Shown here: piece after piece, positions 43,774-55,814 of the stretch
Numbering within the stretch: the first letter of the stretch is position 1
Layout of the letters: each line of letters starts with the position of its first letter
Assembly (NCBI GenBank): GCA_017311185.1
Contig: JAESUZ010000990.1
Location: 558,001 to 622,000, forward strand
DNA: 64,000 bases
Origin: Proteles cristata cristata
Taxonomy: Eukaryota > Chordata > Mammalia > Carnivora > Hyaenidae
Direction of reading: 5' to 3'
Notes under the pieces: generated by a model
The model's input: the letters and a program-made list of their open reading frames with translations, nothing else
The model's database searches: none
What the model was told of the DNA's origin: nothing
Made by a program: the position numbers and the translations under genes

Positions 43774-43997
43774 GGGGCACCTGGGAGTAAAGTTGGTTAA
43801 GAGTCAGACTTCAGATCAGACCATGATCTCACAGTTCCTGAGTTATAGCCCTGCCTTGGGCTCTGTGCTGACAGCTCGGAGCCTGGAGCCTGCTTCAGAT
43901 TCTGTGTCTCCCTCTCTCTCTGCCTCTCCACTGCTCCAGCTCTGCCTTTCTCTCTCTCTCAAAAATAAAATTAAATAAATAAATAAATAAATAAACA
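43774..43997 (+). mobile_element. CAN-type SINE
   Basis: GGGGCACCTGGGAGTAAAG (A box changed), CTCTGTGCTGACAGCTCGG, CT block, then a tail that has expanded to repeated AAAT units (43970-43994). Confidence 0.93.
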
Positions 43998-44149
43998 CAT
44001 ATGTCGAAATTTGCCTGATGCAAATGCATCTCTGTTTTCTCTCCAGTTTGAAAGTATAAATGTTAATGGTAAATAAATGCCCATTTAGGTTTTTAAAAGA
44101 AAAACATTGCATTATTAAGTTTTCCATCATATTTCAATAATTTATATCA

Positions 44150-44560
44150 CTCATATACCATGCCTTCCTGAACAAAGTTAGACTAATAGAAACCATACAA
44201 TGTCTGTTCTCCATCTATGTTGAAATAAAAATAGGAACTAACAACAGAAAAACAACAACAAAAAAACCCCCAATGTGTGAAGATTAAACAACACATGGGC
44301 TAAATAACCCATGGGTCAAAGAAGAAAACTCAATAAAATTTAAAACATGTTTTAATCTAAATGAAAATAAAAGGAACAAAACAAACTCAGAACTCAAAAT
44401 TTGTGGGATGCAGCAAATGAAGTGTTTGAGGGAATTTTATAAAAAAAAGGAAAGTTCTAAAATCAATCATCTAAAGTTCCATCTTAGGAAGCTCAAGAAA
44501 AGAAGAGAAAATTGAAACAAGTAATCGAGCTCTAATAACAAGGAACATGATCATTTTACG
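44150..44560 (+). mobile_element. Old L1 ORF2 fragment, sense
   Basis: TTAAACAACACATGGGCTAA, ATGGGTCAAAGAAGAAAACT, AAATTTGTGGGATGCAGCAA, GTTTGAGGGAATTTTATA, TCTAAAATCAATCATCTAAA and AAAGAAGAGAAAATTGAAAC reproduce the order of the region between the L1 endonuclease and reverse transcriptase. Heavily mutated. Confidence 0.8.
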
Positions 44561-44564
44561 TATT

Positions 44565-45730
44565 TTACTATGCAAAACTCATAAATGTGGTAACACATGA
44601 AGCTGATAGTTCCTGCGCAAAAATTAGATTCTAAAAAAGGAGAGGAAAACATTTGCATTACTTGCATAGGAAATTAATAATTACCATTTATTAATAAGTA
44701 CATGAAGAAAAAATAAAATAGAGGTAAGATAGACTTTATTGGCAAAAATAAAAAACACAATTAACAAATTAATCAACTAACTAAAAAATTAAAATGAAGT
44801 AATGACCTGCCAACTTTAATTTAGCTTTGATAAATATATATGTAAAAGCAAAGCAAAACTAAACTAAATTAAACACACACACAAAAGGAGAAATATAAGT
44901 ACCAGTTGACCCATTGCCCCCAAAGGTCCATTCATCAAAGTTAAACCTCAAGGTTTCTACCGTCTACAACAGGAAAGGAATGAAGAAGCATTATCCTTGC
45001 CACTTATTTTCACAATAATTGGTCTATCACTACACGTAACACTGCTTGAGTTGAACTGTCATTATTAATCTAACATTCTACTAATTCTGCACACTATGCT
45101 TTTTAATGTCACCAAAATGTTATTATTGTCGCTGTTGTTTACTGCAAATGTTTCTGTGATCCTTTTGCCTTCTTCTCCCATGGAAATAAAGTTATTTTCC
45201 TTTAGGGGTCTTGATTAGTTCTAACTTTTTCATTTATTTTGCACTGAACCCTTTAGTTTAGATTAATCTACACACCCGTGTACTTGTTTAGAAAACCTCA
45301 TGTAGTGCCCAATCACTTGTTGTATCACCTAGCTCTCATCTTGAATGATAAAAACTGGTAACTTTTTAATATAAGGGCTTTTCTTTGAACTCGATTTGAA
45401 ATTTTCAAACCACCTCAGCCTTAACTTGAATTTGGTTAACCTGGATGTTAGCCGATTTAGGCAGATTTACAACTTAGAGTAGATAGTTAATAGACCTGGG
45501 TCAAAGATTTGTTCATTTACATTCTTGTTAGAGAATATACACTTGTTAGAGAATTCATTAATCTACTTTAAAAGGGATTAGTTATACATAACAGTCATGG
45601 TTTACATTTTAGAGATGCAACAGAAATCAGACCTGGAAAAGTGTCTGAGCTCATGAGGCTTGTCTAAGCAGAAACATAGGCAATATGTCTGTGATAAAAA
45701 ATAAATTTAAGACATAAATTGGTGATTTAT
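44565..45730. other. AT-rich DNA, nothing further recognised
   Basis: May continue the old L1 for a few hundred bases. The remainder shows no landmarks. Confidence 0.4.
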
Positions 45731-45734
45731 GTGA

Positions 45735-45789
45735 CGAAAGAAAAGGAAAAGAAAGGAAAGGAAGGGAAGGGAAGGGAAGAAAGAAAAGC
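45735..45789. repeat. Purine-rich (GGAAA/GGGAA)n tract
   Basis: All-purine plus strand with GAAAGGAAAGGAAGGGAAGG units; polypurine mirror-like tracts can form triplex DNA. Confidence 0.92.
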
Positions 45790-45861
45790 AGTACTGTGAT
45801 AGTGATTTTGTTTCTCAAGGTAGAGTTGTCAAAAAAAAAAAAAAAAAAAAAGAGGGACTCT

Positions 45862-46463
45862 GTTGCAGCCCCTCTGGAAAACAGTGTGGAGGTTCCTCAG
45901 GAAACTAACAATAGAACTCCCCTATGACCCAGCAATAGTACTACTAGGAATTTACCCAAGGGATACAGAAATGCTGATGCATAGAAGCACATGTACTCCA
46001 ATGTTCATAGCAGCACTCTCAACAATAGCTAAAACATGGAAAGAGCCTAAGAGTCCCTCAACGGATGAATGGATCAAGAAGATGTGGTTTATCTATACCA
46101 TGGAATACTACATGGCAATGAGAAACAATGAAATCTGGCCATGTGTAGCAACATGGATGGACCTTGAGGGTGTTATGCTGAGCGAAATAAGTCAGGCAGA
46201 GAAGGACAAATATCATATGTGTGCACGTATAGGAGGTTAGGAGGAACTTAACGGAGGACCAAGGAGGAGAAGAAGGGCGGAAATGGTGGGGGAAAGGGAG
46301 AGAAGCAAACCATGAGAGATTCTTGGATGCTGGGAACAAACTGAGACTGATGGGTGGGTGGGGGGAGGAGATGAAAATGGAGGGGGACACTTGTGGGGAT
46401 GAGCACTGGGTGTTATATGGAAACCAACTTGACAATAAACTATTTGTAAAAAAAAAAAAAAAA
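45862..46463 (+). mobile_element. Young 5'-truncated L1, 3' end
   Basis: Begins at GTTGCAGCCCCTCTGGAAAA in the ORF2 C-terminal region and continues to the 3' UTR end GACAATAAACTATTTG plus poly(A). Inserted DNA is bracketed by AAAGAGGGACTCT at 45849-45861 and, beyond the SINE in its tail, at 46732-46744. The reading frame is intact to the natural ORF2 stop and the tail is a clean A-run, both signs of a recent insertion. L1 encodes the endonuclease/reverse transcriptase that also mobilises the SINEs of this window. This copy is far too short to be active. Confidence 0.96.
45863..46240 (+). pseudogene. L1 ORF2 C-terminal fragment, frame intact
   Basis: 125 codons ending at the ORF2 stop. Blocks such as ELPYDPAIVLLGIYPRD, MFIAALSTIAKTWKEPK, MEYYMAMRNNEIW and ATWMDLEGVMLSEISQAEKD match the end of mammalian L1 ORF2p. 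The endonuclease and reverse transcriptase domains are absent because of 5' truncation. The ATG at 45863-45865 is not the true ORF2 start. Confidence 0.95.
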
Positions 46464-46464
46464 T

Positions 46465-46699
46465 GGGGCGCCTGGGTGGCTTAGTCGGTTAAGCGTCCGA
46501 CTTTCGCTTAGGTCATGATCTCGCGGTTCGTGGGTTCGAGCCCCGCGTCGGGCTCTGTGCTGACTGCCAGCTAAGAGCCTGGAGCCTGTTTCAGTCTGTG
46601 ACTCCCTCTCTCTCTGACCCTCCCCTGCTCACGCTGTCTCTCTCTATCTCTCCTAGAAATAAATAAAAACATTTTTAAAAAATAAAAATTAAAAAAAAA
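46465..46699 (+). mobile_element. CAN-type SINE, young subfamily, in the L1 poly(A) tail
   Basis: Full-length copy with all young markers, inserted in the tail of the L1 above. The L1 end AACTATTTGTAAAAAAAAA appears on both sides (46438-46463 and 46700-46723) as the target duplication. The SINE must be younger than the L1. Confidence 0.97.
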
Positions 46700-46744
46700 A
46701 ACTATTTGTAAAAAAAAAAAAAAGAAGAAAGAAAGAGGGACTCT

Positions 46745-48590
46745 ATCTCCAGAAGCCAAGTGAAGATACTTCTGAAGAACACTATTCTTTTTTCCCCCAT
46801 AATACTGAGACTCTATCCTTTTTGAAAACGATCAAATAAATGGAAGATCCAAGAGAATATTTAGAAGAGACAACAGTGTCACTGCCTTGCACATACCAAA
46901 TAAAGAAATTAAAAAAAATTAAAAAAAGATGGCATCTTTATCTTTCCACATTTTTTGTCTACAGTGAGTTAGGAAAACCATAGGCAAAAGAAAGACAAGG
47001 TATGTGAATTCTGTAAGTGAGAATTTTGAATTGTTAAAATCAAAGAGTCTATCAAGTTGATATAAACCACAATGGTATAAGTTCCATGGGCTATGATTAT
47101 TACTGCATTTACATTAATATGATATTTTAAATCACAATGGTTCTAGCCATTCATTTAAGAGCATCCCTCCTGAGATTAAGTTTTCTTGGAAAAAGTTGAG
47201 ACCAACATCTCACTCCTGAGAACTTGATAAACTAGAAACATCAGTTCCACCTTGGCATCATTCCTGAAAACCTATTGAGAAGTTGGTAAGAGAGCTTGAC
47301 CTGCATCCCTTGGAATTCTTTTCATATGAGAAAATGGAGACTGATAATTGGGTTTTTCTTTTTCTTATTCTGTTCTAATATCAGGAGTTTGTAGAGACGT
47401 CCTTTGCCGAGGTAAATATGAACCAAGGGGTTGGGAGGCTGGGAAGAAGAGAAGGCTAGTTTCTTTCATTCTTCTGAGAATACAGAATTTGCCTCGGTGA
47501 TTCCTGCAAGCCATAGAAAAGAGCCTCAAGAATAGAGAAGAAACAGCTGCTCAGTTGGTCCACTCTCTTTGTCTAATCTTTGAAGGCCTGAATATTTTGA
47601 GGATATAAAGGGTGACAGGGTTGTGTACTCTAGGGAGTCACCTGTGAAAAAGAGACTTGAAGTGAGACCATCTAATATTTCCAAAGGAATCTGCATTCCA
47701 TGCTATCTTTGTGCAATCACATCCTTGAAACCAGCATAAGGAATGAAAGCAGCATATTTGAGAGAGTGACTAAAGAGATGTGGGAACACTGACAGCACAT
47801 AAAACTACTCAAAACTCAGACATTACACCATAAAACAATCAGGTGTTTGGAATTTTTAGAGAATGACTGACTAGAGTCAGACCCACTGACAGGACAGGAT
47901 TCACAATGGGTTCAGAGCCATCCCAAGCAACACTGATTTCTGATCCATTCTAGAACTTCCAAGGCCGTACCTAATTTCCTTAAATGTATTCACTGAAGAA
48001 AAACTGAATAGGATGAAACACTGTCCATGGATTATTACAGTTCATTGCCATTTAGGAAAGCAACCCACATGTTTGAGACGGAGTCAGTAGCTAATTTTAA
48101 GATGTTAAGAATAATTCCTAGAAAACACACACAAATATCTTAATTAAATGAGGACTTTTCTAAGTGATCTCTAAGATTATTTGCTTTAACGCATTATTCA
48201 ATTTGGTTTTGGGATTCAACATCACATGGCCCAATGCCTTTCATGATTTTAAAAACTCTTTTCAGGACACTACTGTCATAGTGTAGAAAACAGAGTGCAC
48301 TTCACATATTCTTTCCTATGTTGTTATTTATATCACAGTTACAAAGGAAACAAGTCCCACCAAGCTATGTGTTCAGCATTTTATAAGGTTGAGTTGTAAA
48401 ATAATGTATGATCTTGAACATATCATACAGTCCCTTTTGCTTTTAAACAAGTTTACCATCATTCTGAAGTAGCCTATCTAAATTTCTCTATTGGAAAAGG
48501 AAAAGTGATCTTAGTAAAGTCTTACTTTATAATAATTGGAAAGTTACATGTGCAGGGATAAATTCATAACTATACTGTTAGAATATCTTT
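46745..48590. other. 1.8 kb of single-copy DNA
   Basis: No SINE, L1 or LTR landmarks and no frame above 60 codons with a recognisable motif. Less AT-rich around 47150-48050. Confidence 0.5.
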
Positions 48591-48782
48591 GGGGCACCCA
48601 GGTGGCTCAGTCAGTTAAGTGTCTGATTCTTGGTTTCGGCTCAGGTGATGATCTTACAGTTCTTGAGATCAAGCCCCATTGATCTCTGCACTGAACAATG
48701 TAGGGCCTGTTTGGTATTCTCTCTATCCCTCTCTCTCTCTTCCCCTCAAAAGAAATAAATAACTTTAAAAAATAAAATAAAA
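48591..48782 (+). mobile_element. CAN-type SINE
   Basis: GGGGCACCCAGGTGGCTCAG, TTTCGGCTCAGGTGATGATC, short CT block and CAAAAGAAATAAATAAC tail. The AATATCTT(T)GG motif on both sides is a short duplication. The 71-codon minus frame is repeat sequence. Confidence 0.92.
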
Positions 48783-48799
48783 TAAAATATCTTGGTAAG

Positions 48800-50325
48800 T
48801 TATACAAATGACTAGAATTCAATATACATATGTGATAATCAATATGATAGCTTGCATATCCAAACTAGACCTCTTATCATGGCCAGGTGAATAAGAACCC
48901 CAGCAGGACCCTTGCACCTGCAAAGCCCTGTGTAGATTCTAGCAAATCAGTGATTTTTTTTTACATCCGTGCACAGTAGTTCATGACTGAAAGGATTACT
49001 ATTCCTTTTGGAATAGTTTAATGGGATGCTTCCACCCCAGTGGAAGAACTAAGCAGTAATAATGAGCAATTAGAAGATTCATACTGGTATTGCATCAACC
49101 TAAAACATTTTACAGGGAATGTAATGACTTAATTTGGGCTCCAGAGAATAGAGAATTAAGATCTGCCAGACTTCAGTAGGTTTATCTTTCAATGTCTAAA
49201 TTATCATCATGTGCACTTTCTTAAATATGGTAATTTTAGGTCTCTAACATATGTGCTATGAGGGGGGAAGACTTGTTCTATTTGAAGAGTACATAGTTAT
49301 TCTAAAGTAAAACCAAGAATTTTTCCATAAAAAAACAGTTACACTAGAGATGCTGGAATGTAAGGAGGAATGGGTCTTCTTTCTTCCCAGTGAGTGTAAA
49401 TGCAATCTGGAAGGAAACTGGATTAGCAAGCAAATTCTTGGGGACTTCGCGGGTGTGCCTTCCCTCTCAGGATGTTTCTCCCACAATATCGTCACTCATC
49501 TAGTAGAAACAATGACCCAGAAGACCTCAGGCTGATGATGTGTGTGCTCATAAATAGAAACATCCCAAATGTAACAAGACAGAATACATAAAGTTGAGGG
49601 TGTATCTCAGTAATAATATTAATAAGCATTCACGAATAAGAAGCTAAGTGAGACTGCTCAGAAAACAAAGTAAGTTTTTGAAGAGACTGTGAATTCCAGA
49701 TACAGCAAGCAAAGTTAAAACCACATTTGCTAAGTCATAAACTGAAACTTACATAGTAACTAAAAAATCCAGGGGGAGAATGGGCTTTTCCTTTAATGCA
49801 GTAACACTCAAGAAGAGGCTAGAATAAAATTTCTGCCTCCAGTACCCTAAAAAATGTGGCATGTTCTGAAAACTATGTTACAAGTGTTGATAGAGAAATA
49901 TCTATCCACTTAGTTTAGCTCAACCTAAGCCAATTCATATCTCACCTGTTTGCTCCTCGAAGTATCCATCTTTTGGAATTACTTGTTTTTCAAATGTCTA
50001 GAAACATGTGTTTCATGTATTAATTTGCTATTCTAGTAGTTTACAGAAGAAGAAGAATTTTGGTACATGTTAATTCATTATTTACGAAACAGAAACCCTC
50101 TTTAATAAAAAGTTGTGATAATCAATAATGTTATTTTGCTTCAAAATACAGTGATATATATTGTTTAGAAAGCATTTATTTTTAAAAATTATTTTAAATA
50201 TAACTACTTCATAATTCCATCAATAGAGTAGAAACTCAGTCACAAAACAAGCATTTCCAAAAATATTACCTAATAATTATTTTAATAACCTCTTTCACTC
50301 TCAAGAGTGTCCCTAGTTAAAAAGT
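48800..50325. other. 1.5 kb of single-copy DNA
   Basis: Nothing named. 49340-49540 is less AT-rich and open on both strands (49256-49495 minus, 49350-49535 plus) but without a recognisable motif or convincing splice sites. Confidence 0.45.
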
Positions 50326-50344
50326 GTGTTTTATGGCTATCTTA

Positions 50345-50562
50345 CTTTTTTTAATTGTTTTTACATTTACTTATTTTTCAGAGAGTGAGACAGTGTGTGA
50401 GTGGGGGGTGGGCAGAAAGAGAAGAAGGCACAGAATCCAAACCAGGCTCCAGTCTCTGAGCTGTCAGCACAGAACCTCACGTGGGGTTGAACCCAGGAAC
50501 TGTGAGACAATGACCTGAGCTGAAATCGGATGCTCAACCAACTGAGCCACCCAGGTTCCCCT
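50345..50562 (-). mobile_element. CAN-type SINE, antisense, first of a pair
   Basis: TTTTACATTTACTTATTTTT to GAGCCACCCAGGTTCCCC. A CTTAC(T/A)TTTTTAATT motif on both sides suggests the duplication. Confidence 0.92.
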
Positions 50563-50760
50563 CTTACATTTTTAATTAGACAGGGAGAGAGAGCGAGAGC
50601 GAGAGGGAGACAGAGAGAGAGAGAACATGAGTAGGGAGAGAGAGAGAATATCAAGCAAGGTTCACACTTGATATGGGGCTGGACTCCACGACTCTGGGAT
50701 CATAATTTGACCGAAAATCAAGAGTCCTACACTCAACCAACGGAGCCACCCAGGCGCTCC
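50563..50760 (-). mobile_element. CAN-type SINE, antisense, diverged subtype
   Basis: GAGAGAGAGCGAGAGCGAG, GATATGGGGCTGGACTCCAC, and GGAGCCACCCAGGCGCTCC at the end. The middle lacks the TGTCAGCACAGAGCC segment seen in its neighbours. Confidence 0.88.
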
Positions 50761-50955
50761 CTATGGTTCTCTTACTTCTAAGTCTATTAAAAGTAGCTCC
50801 ATCTCCAGCTATATATTTGGATGTAACACGTACAAGTGCCGCCTGTGTATGTGAAACTGGCTATTCAAATACCACAAGAAAGACAGTCAGATATGTCTTA
50901 CATGGTGCAAAGAATTTTTAAGTGATGTTCTGGTGGAAGTAAAGTACAACCTCTT

Positions 50956-51032
50956 GGGGTGCCTGGGCGACTCGGTTGTTTAACGTCCCTCAAACTATTG
51001 TTTTCGGCTCAGGTCGTGATCTCACCCTTAGT
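50956..51032 (+). mobile_element. CAN-type SINE, head fragment
   Basis: GGGGTGCCTGGGCGACTCGG and TTTTCGGCTCAGGTCGTGAT are present; the copy ends at GATCTCACCC without a tail. Confidence 0.85.
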
Positions 51033-51414
51033 ACAATACCATCTAGTGAGCATCATAGACTTTCCCAATTATTAGGAAAAACAAAAATCATAAAGCAGGT
51101 TCCGACAGCAGTACTTTGTTGAAAACCTCTGCAAAGCATTTTGTGGACTTTGGGTTTCCTTCAGTTAAATTGACTTGTTAAGGGTTGATAACTTGTGGAA
51201 GTGGAAATGTGGTAGGATGTGATATAAACAGTATGTATTCAGTGGCTGTGTGTGGATTAGAAATGAATGTTTGGCAGGATAATGTCAATGGAGAGGAAGA
51301 GTAGATTAATTTAGAAGTTATTACAGAAATATAACTATGGAGTTATGAATATCTAGGTAACTTGTTTAAATATATCACCATAGAGCAGAAGATAAAAATG
51401 AAAATAAAAGTTCT

Positions 51415-51500
51415 GTTTTATTTTTAATATATGTACATATACAAACATATATATGTATTGTATATGTATTATATATGTACTATATAATATATATATTAGA
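51415..51500. repeat. TA-rich simple repeat
   Basis: ATATATGTACATATACAAAC and TATATAATATATATATTA units, probably grown from the A/T-rich edge of the adjacent SINE. Confidence 0.85.
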
Positions 51501-51712
51501 GAGACAGCATGAGTAGGGGAATGGAGCATATATATACATATACACACATATATGGAGCTAAAATTTACAATGGAGCAGAGGGTGAGAAAGAGAAAGAATT
51601 CCAAGCAGTTCCATGCTGAGCATGGAGCCTGATATGGGGCTCAATCCCGTGACCATGGGACCATGACGCAAGCAGAAACCAAGAGTCAACCAAATGAGCC
51701 ATCCAGGTGCCC
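51501..51712 (-). mobile_element. CAN-type SINE, antisense, with internal TA insertion
   Basis: GAGACAGCATGAGTAGGGG, then a foreign TA-rich segment (about 51526-51560), then GGAGCAGAGGGTGAGAAAG through GAGCCATCCAGGTGCCC. The phrase ATGGAGC(A/T) occurs at both edges of the insert. Confidence 0.85.
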
Positions 51713-51714
51713 AT

Positions 51715-52440
51715 AAAAGTTCTGTGTTCTAGGCTGAGATTCAAAACTGCATGCAGAGAAAAGTCAGGGTATTCAATGAAAGGAGAAGTTTGAAAGAGAA
51801 GAGAAGGGCAAGAAAACATCCTGATATTTCACAGATGTATTAGAAGAAAGCTATCAACATTCAATTATAAAGTAGTAATATAAATGAGATATTTTGAAAA
51901 GAAAAAAATTTTCGGAAATTATAGTACATTCTAAGAGAGCAATCTTGTAGAAAGATTTAAATAAATGTAGAAAAGTAATTTATATATTTAAATAGAGGAG
52001 GCATTTGGAGGGAGTTTTAAAAGGTTACTGATGTTTTGTGATTATTAATAGCTGATGTGCTTTCCACTTTCTTGTCAGTGATACTGAGAAAACTAAATGG
52101 AATGATTCAAAATTAATTAACAGACTTTTTAATTTCCAAACCAAATGTTCTTGTTTTTAGAAATAAAGATATAGTAAAAACCTTGGGCTTCATGTTAAAC
52201 ATTATTGTACAATATATATTGAATCCCACATAATTCTGGAAACAATTTAACTCTTTCCTTAGCTTTAGTATATTCTAAGTATTTGGGTCAGGTGTAACAC
52301 TCTACTAAGATATGGCAATTCCATGGTGTAAGAAAGATGTGGCAACAGAGCTAAAGACATGAACGTTTAATTAAAGATAAGTGGTTGAGAAAATACTACT
52401 GGACAATTATGGATGTCAGATTTCAAATGTTTATTGATCA
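51715..52440. other. AT-rich DNA, nothing recognised
   Basis: No landmarks. Confidence 0.4.
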
Positions 52441-52453
52441 AGTTTTTAATTAC

Positions 52454-52689
52454 TTTTTTTTCAGTTTATTTATTTTGAGAGACAGTGTGAGCTATGGAGG
52501 GGCAGAGAGAGAGAGAGAGAGAGAATCCCAAGCAGGGCTCTGCACTGTCAACATAGAGCCCCATGCAGGGCTCGATGTGGGATTCAATGTGGGGCTTGAT
52601 GTGGGGCTCAACCTCATGAACCCAGAGATCACGACCTGAGCCAATATCAAGAATCAGATGCTTAAGCAACTGAGCCACCAAAGCACCCC
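52454..52689 (-). mobile_element. CAN-type SINE, antisense, with an internal minisatellite
   Basis: TTTATTTATTTTGAGAGACA to GAGCCACCAAAGCACCCC, flanked by AAGTTTTTAATTA / AAGTTTTCAATTA. Between 52562 and 52609 the GATGTGGGGCTC motif next to the B box is repeated four times as 12-bp units, lengthening the element. Confidence 0.93.
52562..52609. repeat. Four tandem 12-bp units within a SINE
   Basis: CATGCAGGGCTC, GATGTGGGATTC, AATGTGGGGCTT, GATGTGGGGCTC. Confidence 0.92.
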
Positions 52690-52969
52690 AAGTTTTCAAT
52701 TATTGTTAACAATCTAAAGTCCTAGAAGTAGAGAAGGAAAACAAGAAGAAAGTATAGGAGGTGGAAGATAAATGAAAGGAAAACAGGAGAAAAAGGGTTC
52801 AGATCTTAAAATTAATGATAACATGGAATAAAAAAGTTGAGGCTATGGAAAATTGACCTTATAATATTAAATCTGCATAATTTCAGCAGCATTACCTCTG
52901 AAAAAGACTCACATGTACATCTGAAAAAAATTGCATACTGAAATATATGTAGACATTGTAAAAATAAAA

Positions 52970-53125
52970 CAATAGGAGCTAAAATTTACAAAGCATTTGT
53001 TACGTCCTAGACATTGTTTAATAATCTTTACAACTGTTAACACAGTGAATTCTAACGTAAAGCTTTGAAACTTATTATTGTTAATTTTTTTGCTATCTAT
53101 ACTCAAGGAAACTAGGCACAGATGG
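52970..53125 (-). mobile_element. MIR SINE, antisense
   Basis: GGAGCTAAAATTTACAAAGC, TTACGTCCTAGACATTGTTT, AATCTTTACAACTGTTAAC and CAAGGAAACTAGGCACAG match antisense MIR in order. Confidence 0.7.
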
Positions 53126-53129
53126 TATT

Positions 53130-53685
53130 TTCACTGGTTATGACTGAATATCAGTGGATATTTTTAGCAATTTTAAGCAATGCATTTTGGGGGTAAATTT
53201 TTAGGGTTTATAAAAAGCCCACTAAGGTTTGAGTTTCTTGATTTTATTATTGATGGGCTTTGCAAAGCTTAAGTATTCACTACAGTAAATGTGAAGGAAG
53301 ATACATTCAGATTCAAACTGTGTCTTTTTAAATCTCATATAGGAAATTTACTAGTACTCTTCTAATTTAATATTGTCCTTTGTAAAATAAGAATAACAAT
53401 ACATCTCATGACTTTTAAGGATCAAATGTGATATTTGTTTTATAATTGAACTTGTTTATCCATTCACAATATTTAAAACTTCTGTTAAATCTAATATCTG
53501 AAAATACACAAGATTGCTAATTATTGAAAACTTATATATGACTTCCACAAGATAGACAACATAGAAGGAAATCTATTTCAAAAGTATGAGATTTATTTTG
53601 AATATACAAGCAAGGCTGTTACAAGCATTTGATTAAAATAGTTTATGCTCATGGTTGCGTGTTCTGTATTTCTGTCTTAGTAATT
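53130..53685. other. AT-rich DNA, nothing recognised
   Basis: No landmarks. Confidence 0.4.
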
Positions 53686-53689
53686 TTGG

Positions 53690-54027
53690 GTTTCTATAAT
53701 AAAAACCCCATTATTTGAGTGATTTATACACAACAAATTTATTTCTCATAGTTCAAGACAGCAGGGAACCAAAGGTCAAGATGCTGATTATTTCTGAGTC
53801 ATGATTTTCTGGTTCATAGACAAGTCTTTTTTTCCCCTCTGTCCTCCCATGGTAGAGGGGCAAAGGAGTTCTTGGGTCTCCTTTACAAGGTGCTGATCCA
53901 ATTCATGGGGGCTGTACCCTCATGATCTAATCACTCCAAAGCCCCACCTCCAAATATCATCACCTGGGGAATTAAGTTTCAACATACAAATTTTAGGGAG
54001 ACACACAAACCTTCAAACTATAGCATT
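53690..54027 (-). mobile_element. MaLR-type (MST/MLT1-like) LTR, antisense
   Basis: TTTATTTCTCATAGTTCAAG, GGTTCATAGACAAGTC, GTCCTCCCATGGTAGAGGGG, CTCATGATCTAATCACTCC, AAAGCCCCACCTCCAAATAT, GTTTCAACATACAAATTTTA. These are textbook antisense landmarks of this LTR group. Confidence 0.85.
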
Positions 54028-54029
54028 AC

Positions 54030-55250
54030 CTGATAATTTAGTTCATGTATTATCTTACTAAAGTTGAAGCAAATATTTAAGATTTTTAAAATATAATAAC
54101 ACTATCAAATAAATTGAATGTATGAATGAAAGAGAGGTAAAGTCCCCCAGTTCAGAAATACATGAGCCAAAATATGCTCTGAGAAATTGCACAAGATCTT
54201 GCATTGCCAAAATTCAAGACTTTTGATACTCAGGGTTTTTTTTCAATTTCAGTAATGATTTTATTCATAAATTCAAAAGATATTTTTATGTTTCCTCCTT
54301 CATTGCTTTTTTTTAGTGGTTCTCTCTTCATCTACATGTCTAACTCCATAAAAGAGTTCATTATAAGAAATGGCTTACAGCCAGACTCTGTATTCCATCC
54401 ATTCCATTTTATTCTATTGCATTCCATTGCTTCTCTTTGCTGTGATAATATATTGAGGCATACTATTTAAAAGCTAAGTTAAATATTCTAATTATGATAA
54501 ATAGTAATGTGTGCATGGAGGTGTATTTATTAAAGTAATAAAACAGTCTCTAATTCTAAATATAATACATACAATTCAATTTTTTGAAGTTTTGTATATA
54601 AAACGTATGATCCCATGTCAGAATTATTTGTAGTCTTCTCATCAGTGATATCTTTCATTTATCTACTTTATGACATAAATATGACTTTGTTAATTATTTT
54701 TTTGTGTGTGCTGTTCTAACGACTTCTGTCAACTAGATTATCAAGTCTTGATAGGAAAGAGTTAAGTTTGGTTTGGTTTCTAAACCCACAAATGTTAAGA
54801 GAGATACTTACCCAGAGATAAGTATGTGGAAACATTTGGATTCTTTTTCATTAAGAAAGATTAGATATACATGATTTAAATATCTAGGAATCAAATTGGT
54901 CACATATAGAAACTAAGAACTTTATTCTTTCTTATCTAAAACTATTTAGAAATAAATTCCTGTAGAAAATAATTTATATACCAATTTTACCAGTATAAAA
55001 TACTAGTATAGCCCTTCCACATATTGAAAAACCAAAACCCAAGGTAAATATTTGCAATATCAAGATAATGATGAAAACAAATTTAATCTCTCTCTAAACC
55101 AACATCGAAATGATTGCTAGATTTTTTAGTGTTTTCTAAATTAATATTGTAACTATATTTTCTTCTGGTTTAGACATGTCAAAGTACTCAGACTCTACAT
55201 TACACACTCTTCCATAACTACTCCTGGATTATCTTGTTCAACCTTCTGCC
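54030..55250. other. AT-rich DNA, nothing recognised
   Basis: Contains a degenerate CATTCCATT repeat near 54397-54430 (ATTCCATCCATTCCATTTTA). No gene-like frame; 54204-54470 is hydrophobic by composition only. Confidence 0.4.
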
Positions 55251-55254
55251 ACAG

Positions 55255-55575
55255 CATATCCCTTCCATCTGTTCTTTCTTGCCATTTCCTTCACCATGCT
55301 CCTCATCATGGAAAACAGGTACCCATCGTTCAAGACCCAAATTAAATAATGCATCTCTAAAATCTTAAGTACTGAAGCCAAAATGTTCTTTTTGTTCCCT
55401 ATTACCTCTTCCATAATTATGTATGCTTATTGTACTATAAAATTATTGTACTTTTAATGCCTCTTGGATCTGTCAGAGCAAAGTTCAAGTTTTAATAATG
55501 ATTTATGTCCATGGTGTGGAATTGTGTCTAATGTGAAGTAGGTTCTTAATAAATGTATGTTTAAAGTAATGAATA
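55255..55575 (+). mobile_element. L2 LINE 3' end, sense
   Basis: TTCTTGCCATTTCCTTCACC, CAAATTAAATAATGCATCTC, TTATTGTACTATAAAATTA and GAAGTAGGTTCTTAATAAAT run in the order of the L2 3' end (closing '...AGTAGGTGCTCAATAAATGTTTG'). Confidence 0.6.
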
Positions 55576-55603
55576 AATAAATGGAATAACCATGATGCTT
55601 TTT

Positions 55604-55814
55604 TAATTCTGTTCTTAATTTTTAATTTTATTTTCGAGAGCAAGAGAGATAGAGCCCGAACAGGGGAAAGCAGAGAGAGAAGGAGATACAGAATCCAAAG
55701 TAGGCTCCAGGCTCTGATCTTGTCTGCACAGAGCCCGATGCAGAGATCAAACTTATGAACCGCGGGATCATGACATGAGCTAAAGTCCAACCAACTGAGA
55801 AAACCAGGTGCTCC
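55604..55814 (-). mobile_element. CAN-type SINE, antisense
   Basis: AATTTTTAATTTTATTTTCG to CTGAGAAAACCAGGTGCTCC. A perfect duplication AACCATGATGCTTT is at 55588-55601 and 55815-55828. Confidence 0.95.

Noticed and set aside
46058..46435. 125-codon minus-strand frame
   Set aside because: Antisense of the young L1 ORF2 end and 3' UTR.
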